This document shows, one piece after another, positions 24,441 through 38,149 of a DNA stretch of 64,000 bases. The notes beneath the pieces were generated by a model. That model searched no databases. It was not told the DNA's origin and saw only the letters and a list, made by a program, of their open reading frames with translations. Source of the stretch: Cacajao melanocephalus (Eukaryota > Chordata > Mammalia > Primates > Pitheciidae). How positions within the stretch are numbered: the stretch's first letter is position 1; each line of letters opens with the position of its first letter. The translations under genes were made by a program, and so were the position numbers. Location: contig CAUYLG010009144.1 of NCBI GenBank assembly GCA_963573385.1, positions 1 to 64,000 on the forward strand, read 5' to 3'.

Positions 24441-27400
24441 ATGTAAAAAATAAAATATCTCAAACTGTGTAGATTAACATCTTGATTTACGTTTAATTAT
24501 GAACCTTCAGCAAAATAGTGAAAATAGCCATCTTGAATAAAGTACTAAAGGTTCCAGTGTTTTTCTTTCATTTGTGTGTTGTACATAGTTAGGTAAGGGC
24601 AATAGAATCAACTGAATCCCTTAGAATGGACCTGAGGGATAATTTTGCAGTGTCTTTATGTTTGTGTGCCATTTACTAACAGTAAATTGTTGGTTCAAAA
24701 CCTCCCCTACACACACACACGACTTACCCGTTGCATTAGTAGGAAACAAATGGCTGAAGGGATCAGTCCTTCAACTTTGGAGGTCCTCAAATACGATAAA
24801 GCTTTATTTGGAACTATAACACTTCAACTAGAACCAAATAGAATCCATTTTTTCTGAGGCGAGTTGGTAGCATAAGCAGGATCATAAAGTAGATTCAGAG
24901 TGTATGTATGCAATGACTATGCTATTTCTAGAAAATTTAAATCTGTGCAGTTGGAGTTTTTACACACTTATGGATGGCTAATGTCTTGATTGTCTAAATT
25001 TTTAGGCTCAGGATACATGTATTGATTTACAAATAAAAGATTGTTAAAGAAAAAGAAAAAAGTAGAGACTTGCAAAACTAAATTATTATTTCTCAAAGAA
25101 ATATCATTTTAAACCATCTTTCTACATTCTGAATTTATTAGTTAAAATACCTTCTTGTAATAGAAACATTTTAATGTCTGTATAACTAGGTTTGGCTAAA
25201 GGTAGTGTTCCTCATGCATAATTTATAGATTATATTCTATCCAGCTTTGGTTATCTCCTTGTGGGACATTGATTACTGTTCCACATTATTGAACTCTCTT
25301 CTAGTTATTCAAAACCTAACAAATTATAGTTAAGTACGGGATAGAGAAAAGTACATCTGTATTTCCCTTTGCTTCTTTCTTAAGAGTATAGGTTCTAGTT
25401 ATCTAAGCATATCTTTTTCTGGGAGCCAGGTGTTGAGCATGCCCTGTAAGAATGGAAGCATTAAGGGATAGTTATTTCCTGCCAGAGAAAGACAAAGAGA
25501 AGCCAGGAAGGGAGATTCAGAAAGTAGGACCAGAGGGAAGCAGATTTTCTAGGCTTCACCAGGGGAACTTTGGTGTTATCAGAAATGTGTAATTTAAATT
25601 TGCTACCAGGTGGGTCACTTTGTGGTGTGTGATACAAAACTTCTCTGCTTCCAAAGATTATCCAGGAAAGCCATATTTCTGAATATTGATTCAATAAAGT
25701 TCTGCATCTTCCATGGAGTGAACAACAGAAGCTGTACAGAGACAGAGATACATTTTGATCTAAAAGAATTATTTTGTGAAGTGTACAAGGAATGAGAAAA
25801 AGTCATAATAAAATATTTTATTGGAATGTTTATACTGACATTTTAAGTTTTACATTCCATAAGTGGTTTCTAAACAGTTTTTAAAGAAAAATTAAACTAT
25901 ATATATATATAACATGCACTTCAGATTAAAAATAATTACCTTACTACCTGAAGAATCAAGTCTAAATTCAGACTCTCTCAAATTGATTTAATGTAGGATA
26001 CATCCTAGAAATCATCTATTGGATTTATTCATTTATTTTCTTTTTATTTCAAAACAAATGTTTATTTAATGGTTAAAATTATTTTCACTTTAATGGTTTT
26101 ATCAAACGTTGTAGATATTGATCTCCCACCAAAGAAACACAATTTTTTTTTTCTCTTGGAAGTTTTCTTCTTGTCTCTTTAGTGTTATTTATTTTGTTTA
26201 TGTGTTTTTGTAACTGTTTAGGTCTAGCTCTAGTGGCAGAGAGCAAAGAAAATATTGCTTTGTCAGCACCAATAATGTCTGTCCCGCTGATGATAACCCC
26301 ATGAAATCTCTTTTACTTAAATTTATGGTTACGACCATTTGACCTACAGAGAATGCATGAACATAAGCTACAAATGCATTCTCAGGGCATGATCTAAAAG
26401 CTAACTATTGACTTAGAAATAGATATAAAGCTTTTCCCAGTTCATATATTTACAGTCTCAAATTTTCTTTCAATTTCTATCTTAGATTTTCAGTAATTGG
26501 ATAGTGAAGAGATATGTCTAAAACTGTACAGGTACATAATGAATTCTATTACAGGAGATTTTTATCCAAGCCTGTGTGGTTTATCCAGTGACTTTTGTAT
26601 TCTGGAGTGGATGAGATGCTTTGTGGTTATTTTGTATTTGAGAAACATATTAATTGTGTAGTTCTGTCACTGTTTTAGTCAAATTGAACAATTTTGCATA
26701 AGAATTGAAGTTATATGATAAATTAATCGTTGAAAATTTAAAAATTGAACGTTCTATTCAATTATACAACCCAAACATAAAAAAAAGTAGGCAATACTTT
26801 CCAAATGTTTTATAGTGTACTTAAAGTGTGTCTTATTGAACATCCTTCAACTTTCATATGATTTATGCAATTTAAAGATTGATAGACTGAGCCTGTTGTG
26901 AAATTAGTGTGTCACTTTCATTGTACTCATACTCCCTAAATACAGTAGTATGTATAGTGTCTTAACAGACAAGAGCAGTGTGAAGAATAGCGTATAGTGA
27001 CTTAGTTGGCTAAATAGATTCTAATTTCTAATTAGAGTTTAGACAATTATAATAATCACAAATATGCTAACTAAGTCTGTGTCAGAGCTACTGAGAGACA
27101 TTAGTTTTTTTATTTTACAAACAACTAAAAATATTCATTTGAAATAGAAATGTAATGAAAATTCATTTTGAAGCCACAATAAACAATGGTTTTATTAATA
27201 TTATGTAGATTATGAAGGATTTCAACCTAATTTGTAAAATCAAGTAATTGCCCAGTAGACTATAATTATTAAACAAATTTTTGAAAATTGAAATCAGTTG
27301 TCTTCGTCTATAGTAAAGAAAGAGGGACAGTTTTTTCTCTTTCCAATCACGTATTCCTTCCCATTATTGGACCAGTCAAATTTAATTGCTGTGCTTGCAA

Positions 27401-28100
27401 ATTCACTGGAGAGACAAGAAATGCTTTTATTCAAAAAACTTATATTAAATGAACATTTTCAGCGGAAAAAAATATTAATTTTTATCGTGTATTAGTATAT
27501 AAACTAGAATATAAAAATATTTTCTGAATTAAATTCAATCAGTACTATATTTTATAATTCATTTTTGGTGGATAGGTAGAAATGACTAAATCTTGAAACT
27601 TCTTTAAAACTATGTAAGAAATGGAAAACAACTTGATTTTGCTAAGTAATCTTTGTTTACAGTTTTGAGAGGTAATTATACTTTAGATTTTTCTTTATTA
27701 TGCATAATAAAATACAATTTTGATTGTTAGCATTATCCTCCAACGTCGAATTATTTTGTTCTAAAAATTTAGATTTTCTTGATTTCAATTTAACTTGTAT
27801 TTTCCCTATATTTTAAAATTTTAATCTTAAAATCTACATATTTTTGAAATGTGTCATGAATAATTTTGCACATTTCTGGAGGGTTCTATTTTACGTTAAA
27901 GGATTGGGAAATCTCTAAAGAAATTGAAGATGCTAATTGTTATAGAGAAATGATTCTCTCAGAGATAAGGAAGACTGAGGAAAGATTCCTGAGTAATTAT
28001 CTCCTTGTCCCATTTAACTTGAATCCAACATCTTCTTTCATCTTTAGTACACTTGCCTTGGTTGAGATATGTACTACTACACTTGCCATTTCCCTGCTTT
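24441..28100. other. Long AT-rich stretch without recognised features
   Basis: About 3.7 kb. Only small simple tracts such as an 'atatatatatat' run near 25900. ORFs are short and show no recognisable protein motif. Confidence 0.45.
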
Positions 28101-28109
28101 AAACTACTC

Positions 28110-28460
28110 CCTGTGAATGGGAAATTTGGCAGTTTCTTCTCTGTAAAAGGCCAAAGAGTGAATATTTTAGGCTTTGTGAACCATAAAGTCTCTTTTACAG
28201 CTACTCACCTCTGCCACTGTAGCATAAAAACAGCCACAGACAATACATAAGGGAATGTGGTCCAATAAAAGTTTATTTATGCACATCAAAACTTGAATTT
28301 CAGTTAATTTTCACCTGCCCTGAAATATTTAATCCTTTAGTTTTTCCAACCATTTAAAAATGCTACAACTATTCTAGGCTCTTGAGTCCTGGCTAAGTCT
28401 AGCCTGTGGCCTGTATTTGTATGGCTTATGAAACACACACAGTAAAGTTTGACAAACAGT
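28110..28460 (+). mobile_element. hAT-Charlie-type non-autonomous element
   Basis: 'ttctctgtaaaaggccaaag', 'tattttaggctttgtgaacc' and 'gtccaataaaagtttattta' follow a well-known hAT-derived MER element (MER33/MER58-like; family from memory). The right end 'gacaaacagtgat' at about 28452 fits the terminal repeat. No transposase. Confidence 0.6.
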
Positions 28461-28564
28461 GATCTATACAATTTAAAAATTATTCATACTAGGCCAGTAT
28501 TTATAGAAATACATCATTTTAAAATAAAACCATACATACTTCTACATCCCTCATTGGATTTTTA

Positions 28565-29305
28565 TTCTGGCTTTATTAAAATATAATTTATACGTTTAGA
28601 ATTCACCCATTTAACTTACACAATTCTGTTGTTTTTAGTGGATTCACAGAATTGTACATCCACCACTACAGTGAATCTTAGAACATTTTCATCACCATGA
28701 AAAGAAATCCCATAACCATGAACAGTCATTCTCCATTTCTCTCCATGCTCCCCTAACCCTACCTACGCAACCACTGCTTACTGGTTTCTATTGATTTGTC
28801 TGTTACAGACATTTCATATTAAGTGGAATCATACAAAACATTAGCTTTTGTAATGACTTCTTTTACTTAGCATAATTCTTTCAAGATTAATCAGTGTTGA
28901 GGCATGTATCAGTGCTGCATTTCATTATATTGCTAAACAATATTCCATGGTTTTAATATCCTGTATTTAATTATTCATTCTTCAGATTATGGACATTTGA
29001 ATTGTTTCTACTTTTTGGCTAGTATGAATAATGACATTATAAACATTAATATACAAGTTTTTGTGTATACATATGTTTTCATTTCTCTTGGATATATCCC
29101 TGAGAGTGAAATTGCTGGATTTTACAGAAATATGCCACATTTCTTTTCTTAGTAATTTCTAATTTAATCCCATTGTGGTCTTCAAACATACTTAAGTGTG
29201 ATTTCAGTTCTTTTAAACATACTGAGATTTGTTTTATTGTTCAGCATATGGTTGTATTCTGAAGAATGTTCCATGTGAACTTGAAAAGAATAATAAGTGC
29301 TGAGA
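28565..29305 (-). mobile_element. Old L1 (L1M) fragments, minus strand
   Basis: 28565-29135 follows the old L1 block 'ttagaattcacccatttaac', 'agaattgtacatccaccact', 'tttcatattaagtggaatca', ending 'gaaattgctggat'. 29150-29300 reads as reverse-complement L1 ORF2 ('atcccattgtggtcttcaaa', 'gaatgttccatgtgaac'). Probably one diverged element. Confidence 0.7.
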
Positions 29306-29740
29306 GAGCAAGAAAATATATATGTGTTCACTAACCCATGTATATACATATATCCATGAATATTTCTACATGGAACCATCTGTGTCTATGTTAAGCTAAA
29401 GGGGAGTTCCTGCTGCTGTCTCCATAGCTCATTTGTTACCACATGGATCATTTAATCCCCTTCCCTTGCTTATCTGTAACCTTCTGCTCAGAAGAACAAT
29501 GGGAAGCCCACCTCCCACCATCTACCACCCACTGCTTAATTGTTTAATTCCAGTACACATGTACAGTGGTTCAGCATTGTTAATGTATTCTTGTATAAAA
29601 CCCTTTATCAATTAGATTCTGCACATATGCATCGTTACTTCTGTCTTTAGTCTTACAGTTTCCACTTATTTGCAGATTTACTTTATTCAGCACCCAATCC
29701 TCCACTCACTTCACTGAGATTGTTTCATTTATTTGTAATG

Positions 29741-30114
29741 TGTGTTAGTCCATTCTCACACTGCTTTGAAGAAACACCCAAGACTGGGTAATTTTTAAAG
29801 GAAAGAGGTTTAATTGACTCACAGTTCTAAATGGCTGGGGAGGCCTCAGGAAACTTACAGTCATAGCAGAAGGGGAAGTAAACATGTCCCTCTTCACATG
29901 GCAGCAGGAGAGAGAAGCACCAAGCAAAAGGGAAAAAAGCCTCTTCTAAAACCATCAGATTTCCTGAGAATTTACTCACTATCATCAGAACAGCATGGGG
30001 GTAACTGCCCCCATGATTCAACCACCTCCCACTGGCTCCCTCCCACAACATGGAGGGGTTATGGGAACCACAATTCAAGATGAGATTTGTGTGCAGACAC
30101 AGCCAAACCATGTC
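29741..30114 (-). mobile_element. Solo LTR of the THE1 (ERVL-MaLR) type
   Basis: A 374-bp LTR on the minus strand. The plus strand starts tgtgttagtccattctcaca and ends agccaaaccatgtc, matching THE1 LTR ends; 'gggggtaactgcccccatg' is also THE1-like. A direct repeat gtaatg flanks it (29735-29740 and 30115-30120), in line with LTR integration. No internal retroviral sequence is present, so it arose by LTR-LTR recombination or loss. Confidence 0.93.
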
Positions 30115-30279
30115 GTAATGCAGTTAGATTATTTGCTCACATTCTGCATTCCATCTTAAATATACTTTACACTGAAATTCATTTGGCGACTACTGATTTG
30201 TACATAAAAAGAGCCTACTTTTTCCAGGCAAATACTGATCTTTTGTTGATTTAACTTCATGGTTATAAAAACTGACTTT

Positions 30280-30582
30280 GGCCAGATGCAGTGGCTCATG
30301 CCTATAATCCCAGCACTTTGCAAGGCTGAGGCAGGTGGATACCCTGTGGTCAGGAATTCAAGACCAGCCTGGCTAACATGGTGAAACTCCATTTCTACTA
30401 AAAATACAAAAAGTTAGCTGGATATGGTGGTGCCTGCCTGTAAACCCCGCTACTTAGGAGGCTGAGGCAAGAGAATTGCTTGAACCTGGAAGGTGAGGTT
30501 GCAGTGATCCGAGATCATGCCGTTGCACTCCAGCTTGGGCAACAAGCATGAAACTCCATCTCAAAACAAACAAACAAAAAAC
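30280..30582 (+). mobile_element. Alu, full-length
   Basis: Plus-strand dimeric Alu from ggccagatgcagtggctcat (30280) to an A-rich tail with CAAA units ending at about 30582. AluS-like. Confidence 0.95.
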
Positions 30583-30589
30583 CCTACTG

Positions 30590-31560
30590 ATTTTGTTTAC
30601 TTTATTTAGCTAATAGCAGTCACTGTTGGTGAACTTTAAACCTGGTTATAATTATAATCATAAAGTTTACTTCCCAGTAAAAGTGCTTCATCTTATAGAT
30701 GCAGAAACTAAGGCTGAGATGCATAAAATAAATTATTAATATCTCTAGAAAGAGTATTCTTTCCTCCATCATTTCCTATATTCTATCAGATGCAATTATT
30801 GTCGTAAATACATTCTCTAATCATATTACCTTCAGGACTTAAAACATTCTAAAGTACTTAAAGTTAGTAAAAGGAGGAAAACAACTTTGAAATAAGCAAG
30901 TACTTAACTCCCCAGTAGGTTTTAATAACATATTTCACTGCTGAATAAGGAGGAATTAGTGCAGGGAGAACTTTGATTTCTGTGTTTGGCGTTTATCCAG
31001 GAGATTCCCTGAAGTATAGCTTGACTCATTGCTGGTAAGAATATTTCTCCTAAGGAAAGCTCTAATCCTGCCAATTTGTACAGTGCCAGGGAACTCTAAA
31101 TAGCCCTGCATTTCAGCATGTACTTACTTAGGCTTTCTATTTAAATGTAAGGTGTAATAAAATGTATCTCCACAGACTCTGTATCCATCATCCATGCTGT
31201 AGCTCTATCTGGGCCTCATTAATTAATCTTAAGAACAATCATGTCATATGTAATATTCCTTAGCATCTGTCTTGCTTGGAAACTATTAAAACAGCATCAC
31301 TTTAGAGCAGCCGGCTGTGCTTATGTTGTTACTCAGTCTCACCTTTTTCTAAACGAGGAGAAAACAAAAGTGAATTTTCCTTGCCCTGACAGGTCCACAG
31401 GGCAAAATCATATGGTTCTAGCAGTGTATGAGGGATCAAGAACCGCATAAATCACCTGAAGGAAGTCACCTGCATTTCTAGAATTCCAGCTCCTTTGTAG
31501 GCAGACCTTGCAATCAATATGGTTGACTGGTTTAGTACTCTTACTCTCCCTCTTTCTCTT
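30590..31560. other. No recognised feature
   Basis: About 1 kb of non-repetitive-looking sequence; no gene motif recognised. Confidence 0.4.
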
Positions 31561-31564
31561 TGTG

Positions 31565-31682
31565 TGTGTGCTGTGTGCATATATGTGTGTCCTTCTCACT
31601 ACCTGCAATATGTGTGCTGTGTGCATGTATGTGTGTCCTTCTCACTACCTGCAGTACATGAGTGTCCTCACTACCTGCAATG
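31565..31682. repeat. 46-bp tandem repeat, 2.5 copies
   Basis: Units at 31565-31610 and 31611-31656 (tgtgtgctgtgtgcat...cactacctgcaata), nearly identical, followed by a partial third copy (31657-31682) with an internal deletion. A small minisatellite seeded on a TG run. Confidence 0.92.
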
Positions 31683-31689
31683 AAAGGAA

Positions 31690-32470
31690 ATTATTTAATA
31701 AATTAGGGTAATTTACTGCATAACCAGAATAGTAGGAGTATACCAGGATTTATTGAAAGCATCATAATTTTATTCCAGTCTTTATTTAATAATTGAAACC
31801 CCTCTTACATGTCTTTTTCTCTCACCTATCCAGCTAACCAAGAATTCTTTTTATTGCTTTGCGAAGTTTTGTACCGGCTACTTCTTTCAAATTCCCATAG
31901 TCAGCACTATTTTGTACCTTCATCTCATATTTTGGACTCATTGTTCAATGGACTCCAAACTGGGCTCTCCAAAAAGGGTTTCCTGCCTGCACCCTCTGCA
32001 ATCTTTATTTATTTATACATTTAATGTTTATTTAATGCACTGTACCATCCACTTGGAAAGGAATACAAATGTTTGCTAAGTCTCAGCTTCTGCTATGTAA
32101 AGCAGTAATTGCAAGATAGCATAATAAGCACTACATAACATAATAAATATACTCCCTGCACTGAATGGCTCCTATATTTTCTTCCTTTAAATCTTTGCAC
32201 AAGTTATTAAATGGAAAAGACCCCTTTTCCCACTTAGCTTATTAAAATTCGACACAGCCATCCTTTAAAGTTAACTATTAATGTTGCCCTATTCCATGTA
32301 ATCTTCAGTGACAAGTCACATCAGAACAGTACTCTCATACTTAAAGTTCAATATTACTTAATTTTTGTACCCCTAAATTACATATTTCACAATTCTTAAA
32401 AATTTTATTAAATGTATAATAATGACATCTTAGGCACTCTAAATATATTATCTCTTTTTGTAGCTTTAGT
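31690..32470. other. No recognised feature
   Basis: AT-rich, nothing recognised. Confidence 0.4.
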
Positions 32471-32474
32471 ATAA

Positions 32475-32670
32475 CAACTATGGAATCAGAAAGGCTTTAG
32501 TCTAGATCTTGTCTCTGGTAAGTTCCAACTGAATAGCTTTGGGCAAGCCTGTTAACAATTACCCATCTTTCAAATTAGACTTATTATGGTTCCTCATAAT
32601 GTTATTGTGAGGACAAATGAGTTTACACATGATCATAAAAAAAGCACTCAAATTATCATTAGCATCTTAG
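32475..32670 (+). mobile_element. MIR (tRNA-derived SINE)
   Basis: 'ctttgggcaagcctgttaac', then 'attgtgaggacaaatgagtt', matches the MIR core and 3' part in order. Ancient and diverged. Confidence 0.7.
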
Positions 32671-32689
32671 AGCGTACTAAAGTGATGCC

Positions 32690-32785
32690 CAAAAGGTGCA
32701 GTAAACTGAACAAGATCATACCACTAGTAAACGGTAGATTCAGGTATCTGATTCCAAAGCACACTGCTTTTAAGTACCATACTAT
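32690..32785 (-). mobile_element. MIR fragment, opposite orientation
   Basis: 'agatcataccactagtaaac' and 'gattccaaagcacactgctt' match the reverse complement of MIR (the 'cacagctagtaagtggcag' block). Lies head-to-tail with the plus-strand MIR just upstream. Confidence 0.6.
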
Positions 32786-32789
32786 GTTG

Positions 32790-33605
32790 ACCACTATACA
32801 TCTTTTTAAAAGTATTATTAACTAATGATTTTTTAGTAGAACTTTATATTGCAAGCACTGGGCAGACATTTGCTGCATCTTAGTGGCAAAATCACTTTGT
32901 ATGCCCTGTATGCTTTGGTTTGTGTAATATTGCACACCCAAAAATGGCATCTACAGCTATCTCAATCAAGTGGTTTTGACTTTGAACAGGTAAAGTGTGG
33001 TGGTCAGTTGGGTCTGAATAGCAGATATGCTTTAAGTGAGTCACCAAGAGTTGGAGAACCAAGCAAGATAATATGTATCAAAGAAAAATTAGCCAAGAAA
33101 TATGAGAATTATCAAAGAAAACCATGAAAGATGAGAAGTATCAAAGAAAAAAAAAGACTGGATAAACACCAGTTTCTCATAGTCTTCTTGAAAAAAACTA
33201 TGAGAAGTTTTTTTAAAGTGAGATAATAGAAAAATCCTGGAGGACATTAGGGGCGAGGTTGTCAGTGTGATTAGCCATCTGTGTTTGCTAATTGGTGTTT
33301 AAGAAGTTAGACTCCTACCTTCCCACAGAGACTGGGAGATAGGGGAGCTATCTTCCTTGATGATTACATATCAAATGGACGATTCCCAGGTCATTGAGAA
33401 AGACATTCTTGTGTTGTAAAACTGTCCAGAGGCTAAAAGAAGACTACATCTCAAAAAGGCAGGGAAAGAATTTACAATGGAAAGTTTTCCAAAGTAAATT
33501 CTCTAAGAGTAGAGAAATTAGGAGCCTCTAGTTAGGAAGAAGTCTGAAGTTTGGTCAAGCAGAAGGGAATGTTTATGCCATTCTTGTTCAGAAGTTATGC
33601 TAGTC
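32790..33605. other. No recognised feature
   Basis: Nothing recognised. Confidence 0.4.
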
Positions 33606-33609
33606 CAAA

Positions 33610-34132
33610 TCCTATCCTTCAATCAGTGTATTCCATGTGTACCAGCATCACCTGGAGGGCTTGATAAAGCAAATTGATATTACAATTGATATTTTAGGTT
33701 GGCAGAAGGGGTAGGGTTGGTTAATAGGTATACAAAAAATAGAATGAATAAGACCTACTATTTGGTACCCCAATAGTAACTAAATGTAGTCAATAATAAC
33801 TAAAAGAGTGTGGGTGATCATAGTCAATAATAACTAAAAGAGTATAACTGGATTGTTTTTAACATGGAAGATAAATGCTTGAAGGGATGGATACTCCATT
33901 CTCCATGATATGATTATTTCACATTGTATGCCTGTATCAAAACATTTCATGTACTCCATAAATATATACACCTATTATGTATCCACAAAAATCATTAAAA
34001 ATAATAAAAATAAAAAACAGTGTTGCTGAACCTTATTCCTAGAAATTCTGATTTATATAATTTTTATTAACATGTTCTTATGTGATTTGGAAACTGATCT
34101 GTGGGCTACACTTACGGAACCACTGCCCTAGA
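33610..34132 (-). mobile_element. MER20-like hAT element split by an L1 insertion
   Basis: Left part about 33610-33680 ('accagcatcacctggagggc') and right part about 34018-34132 ('ctagaaattctgatttat', 'ggctacacttacggaaccac') join into one MER20-like sequence. The interval 33700-34018 is an L1 3' end. Strand is approximate because the element is palindromic at its ends. Confidence 0.65.
33700..34018 (+). mobile_element. L1 3' end with A-rich tail, inside the MER20-like element
   Basis: Contains 'gtagggttggttaatagg', 'cacattgtatgcctgtatca' and 'tatatacacctattatgtat', then an A-rich tail to 34018: the end of an L1 3' UTR. A 23-bp segment starting tagtcaataataactaaaag is repeated at about 33789 and 33821. 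Confidence 0.8.
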
Positions 34133-34134
34133 AA

Positions 34135-34830
34135 ACTGTATGTCATATAGCTGGGTCACTAGCTTACCTTCGTCATTAGCAATTTCAGAGAGCTTCAGGC
34201 TAGACTATTAGGCCCCACTGATTATTCAAAGTTAATTAAAAAGTTAATTGGCCAAGTACATTTTGAATATTTTCGATGGAAAATAATAAGTAAAAATAAC
34301 TTTTTGATGAAGTTATATATAGCTCTAAATTGATGAAAACAACTCCTATATATTTGTTAACATCTTAATAACATCTTTATTTTGACTGAGCAGAAAATTA
34401 CTATTAAAACATACAATGAAATTTCTGAAAAATACAATAGCTTGTCCTGTATAAGTTTTGCTTTCCAGATATAACCTCTTGCCTATTTGAACACAGCTAT
34501 GGTCCCTTCTCCCAGTTTTATTGTCAGTATTCTGGGGAAAAAGAACATAGGAGACATTTGCAGAGCTCTCAGTATCATTTTTAGTTTACACAGTAAGACT
34601 TTCTACTTTTGTGATTCTGCATGAGATAATATATTTTTATGAAAGAAGGAGTATTTTCTTATTTTATAAAAAAGTGAAAGTAGAAAATTTTCCTGCCAAT
34701 TTGCTGGTCATAATGTACCTACCCAGTCAAAAATCTAATTGAACAAGTTAGGTAATGGTTTTCTAAATAACTTAGGTAGTATTTTTCTTTCAGGTGATAT
34801 TCACTACCAGTAGCATTAAGATGTTTATGA
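34135..34830. other. No recognised feature
   Basis: AT-rich, nothing recognised. Confidence 0.4.
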
Positions 34831-34831
34831 A

Positions 34832-36170
<1,339 letters not shown>

Positions 36171-36216
36171 GAGAGAGAGAGAGTGTGTGTACATGTGAGA
36201 GAGAGAGAGAGAGAGA
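36171..36216. repeat. (GA)n/(TG)n compound microsatellite
   Basis: GA run, TGTGTGTACATGT insert, second GA run ending at about 36216. Confidence 0.9.
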
Positions 36217-36289
36217 AATAAAGGTAAAAGTTAGATATGCATGCCTACATGACCTCCAGTACTTTCAGACAATAATATTAACCTTTTTG

Positions 36290-36485
36290 GACTACTAATT
36301 TTGTCTCAGGCACTGGCACAAAAGTACATTGCAGGTATTAGCTCATTAAATCATTTCAACAACCCTTGGAAGCTCTTTTTTAAAATCTGATTTTTAGTCA
36401 GCTAAATAGAAGGCTAGTAACTTGCCTGTAATCCCATTGCTATTAAGTGGCAGTTTTAATGCAGGTGTCTTTGACTATGCTATAT
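36290..36485 (-). mobile_element. MIR
   Basis: 'gtctcaggcactggcacaaa', 'attagctcattaaatcattt', 'gtaacttgcctgtaatccca' and 'taagtggcag' run in the order of the MIR reverse complement. Confidence 0.7.
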
Positions 36486-36489
36486 ATGT

Positions 36490-37125
36490 CTCATAGGTAT
36501 GGGATCTATCTATAAAATAACATTGTTATATAATTTAACAAGATACTATGGTTAATTTTATACAGGAATTTAGAGTTATGAAATTGCAATTACTTGAAAG
36601 TGCTAACTGAATGTTTTAGAAACTGACAACTTCACAATTATGTATGCATTTGCTATATGGGAGTCTTCTGTATGTACATGTCTATATTTTACATATATAA
36701 TTGTTTTCTATCTAAGAATTCTTTTCAAGCCCAGTGTGATACACTTATTATTCTATATTTGCTTCTATTTTTTTAAATTTTGTTATTCATATATACAATA
36801 TTTATGCATGGGAACTGATTCTTTGTATGGTGTGAGGTTGGAGTAAAACTTACTCTTTTTTTTTTTCCATATGAATAGCCAATTTTCTCAGTCCCATTTA
36901 CTGAGTGATCCCTCACTCCATTTAAGAACCCAGCTCTGTCATATAGAAACACTGCACATATGAGCACGCCAGTAGAGGAGCTCCATAATAGTTTCCGCTT
37001 GTTCCTTTGTCTACCTTTGCATCAAAACAACACCTTCTTATTTCCTATACTTTCATTATAAGTCTTCATACCGTAGGCAAAATTTCCTCATTCTTCTTTA
37101 GCGTCTGCTGTGATCATCTTGGATA
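36490..37125. other. No recognised feature
   Basis: AT-rich, nothing recognised. 37088-37130 shares about 25-30 bp with 37337-37375 ('ctcattcttctttagcgtct' against 'ctcattctttagcatctgct'). Confidence 0.4.
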
Positions 37126-37129
37126 AATT

Positions 37130-37345
37130 ATATAAGACATAAAATTATTCATAAGGAACATTCCACTTTGATTTTCTAAAGACTCTTAAACCTTATGCTC
37201 ACTTCTGCTTTCTGGCTCTGATATTGCCTGGTGAACTCATTCTCACTCATGTCTTCTCCTCCCTTAAGCAAAGTTTCGTCATTTAGGCTGTTTTCCTCAG
37301 GCTATATCAACATGCTTCCCTTTGTCTCAGTGCACCCTCATTCTT
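37130..37345 (+). mobile_element. L2-like segment, copy A
   Basis: 'tggctctgatattgcctggt', 'cttaagcaaagtttcgtcat' and 'cctcaggctatatcaac' follow the L2 3' UTR order. It is strikingly similar to 39677-39880 (see findings). Confidence 0.5.
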
Positions 37346-37394
37346 TAGCATCTGCTATGATTTTAGCTTTGTAAAGTTACACATACGTCTTGTA

Positions 37395-37840
37395 AGGGTT
37401 TTGGTTAAAATTGCATTTATAGATTAGTATGAGAGGAATGAATGTGAATCATTGTATATTGTGCCTATATCTCTTCATTTCCTTAGGACTTTAATGCCAT
37501 TCAAGAAATTTGTATTTTTCTCTATAATAGTCTTAATAGCTTTTCTTAGATTTATTTCCAAGTTTTATATTTTCACTTTTACTGTCATTGTACATTTTCT
37601 GTACATTCTTACATTTTCTGTATCTTTGTTGCTGGTGGACAGGAAGGCAGTTGATTTCTGTATATTCATCTTATGGTTGGCTAACTTGCTGAAGTCTCTA
37701 TAATTCTAATAATTTGCTATGGATTCACTTTTATGTAGGAAATATAATTTCCATAAATAATTATGGTTTGGGGTTTTTAAAAAACTTTTTCAACCACTAT
37801 ATATTTTAATTTTTTTCTTGGTTAATGAACTTGCTATGAA
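37395..37840 (-). mobile_element. Old L1 ORF2 fragment (L1M)
   Basis: Reverse-complement ORF2: 'aggactttaatgccattcaa', 'tctttgttgctggtggacag' and 'ggctaacttgctgaagtctc' match the linker/RT part of old L1s. Confidence 0.7.
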
Positions 37841-37857
37841 CTTCTGCTACACAATTG

Positions 37858-38020
37858 AATATATATATACATATATATGTGTGTGATTCACATATGTATT
37901 TGTGATTCACATATATATGATTCACATATGTATATGCGATTCACACATGTATATGTGATTCACATATATGAAATTCATATGTATATATGATCCATGTATA
38001 TGTGATTCATATATATATGT
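37858..38020. repeat. AT-rich minisatellite (ttcacatatgtatatgtga-type units)
   Basis: At least seven irregular units of about 15-20 bp built on 'gtgattcacatatgtatat'. The unit is nearly palindromic (tcacatat...atatgtga), so the tract can fold into hairpins. Confidence 0.85.
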
Positions 38021-38149
38021 GATAATGGACATTATCATGTTTCTGATTTTTAAGGGTATTAGTTCTAATATTTTATTATTAAATATTTTTACTTAGGCTA
38101 TTAAAATATAAATATGTAAAGTTTTTCAGGTTTCCAAACAGAAACGAAA

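Noticed and set aside
37858..38020. CRISPR-like or regulatory repeat array
   Set aside because: Irregular AT-rich minisatellite units with no unique spacers.
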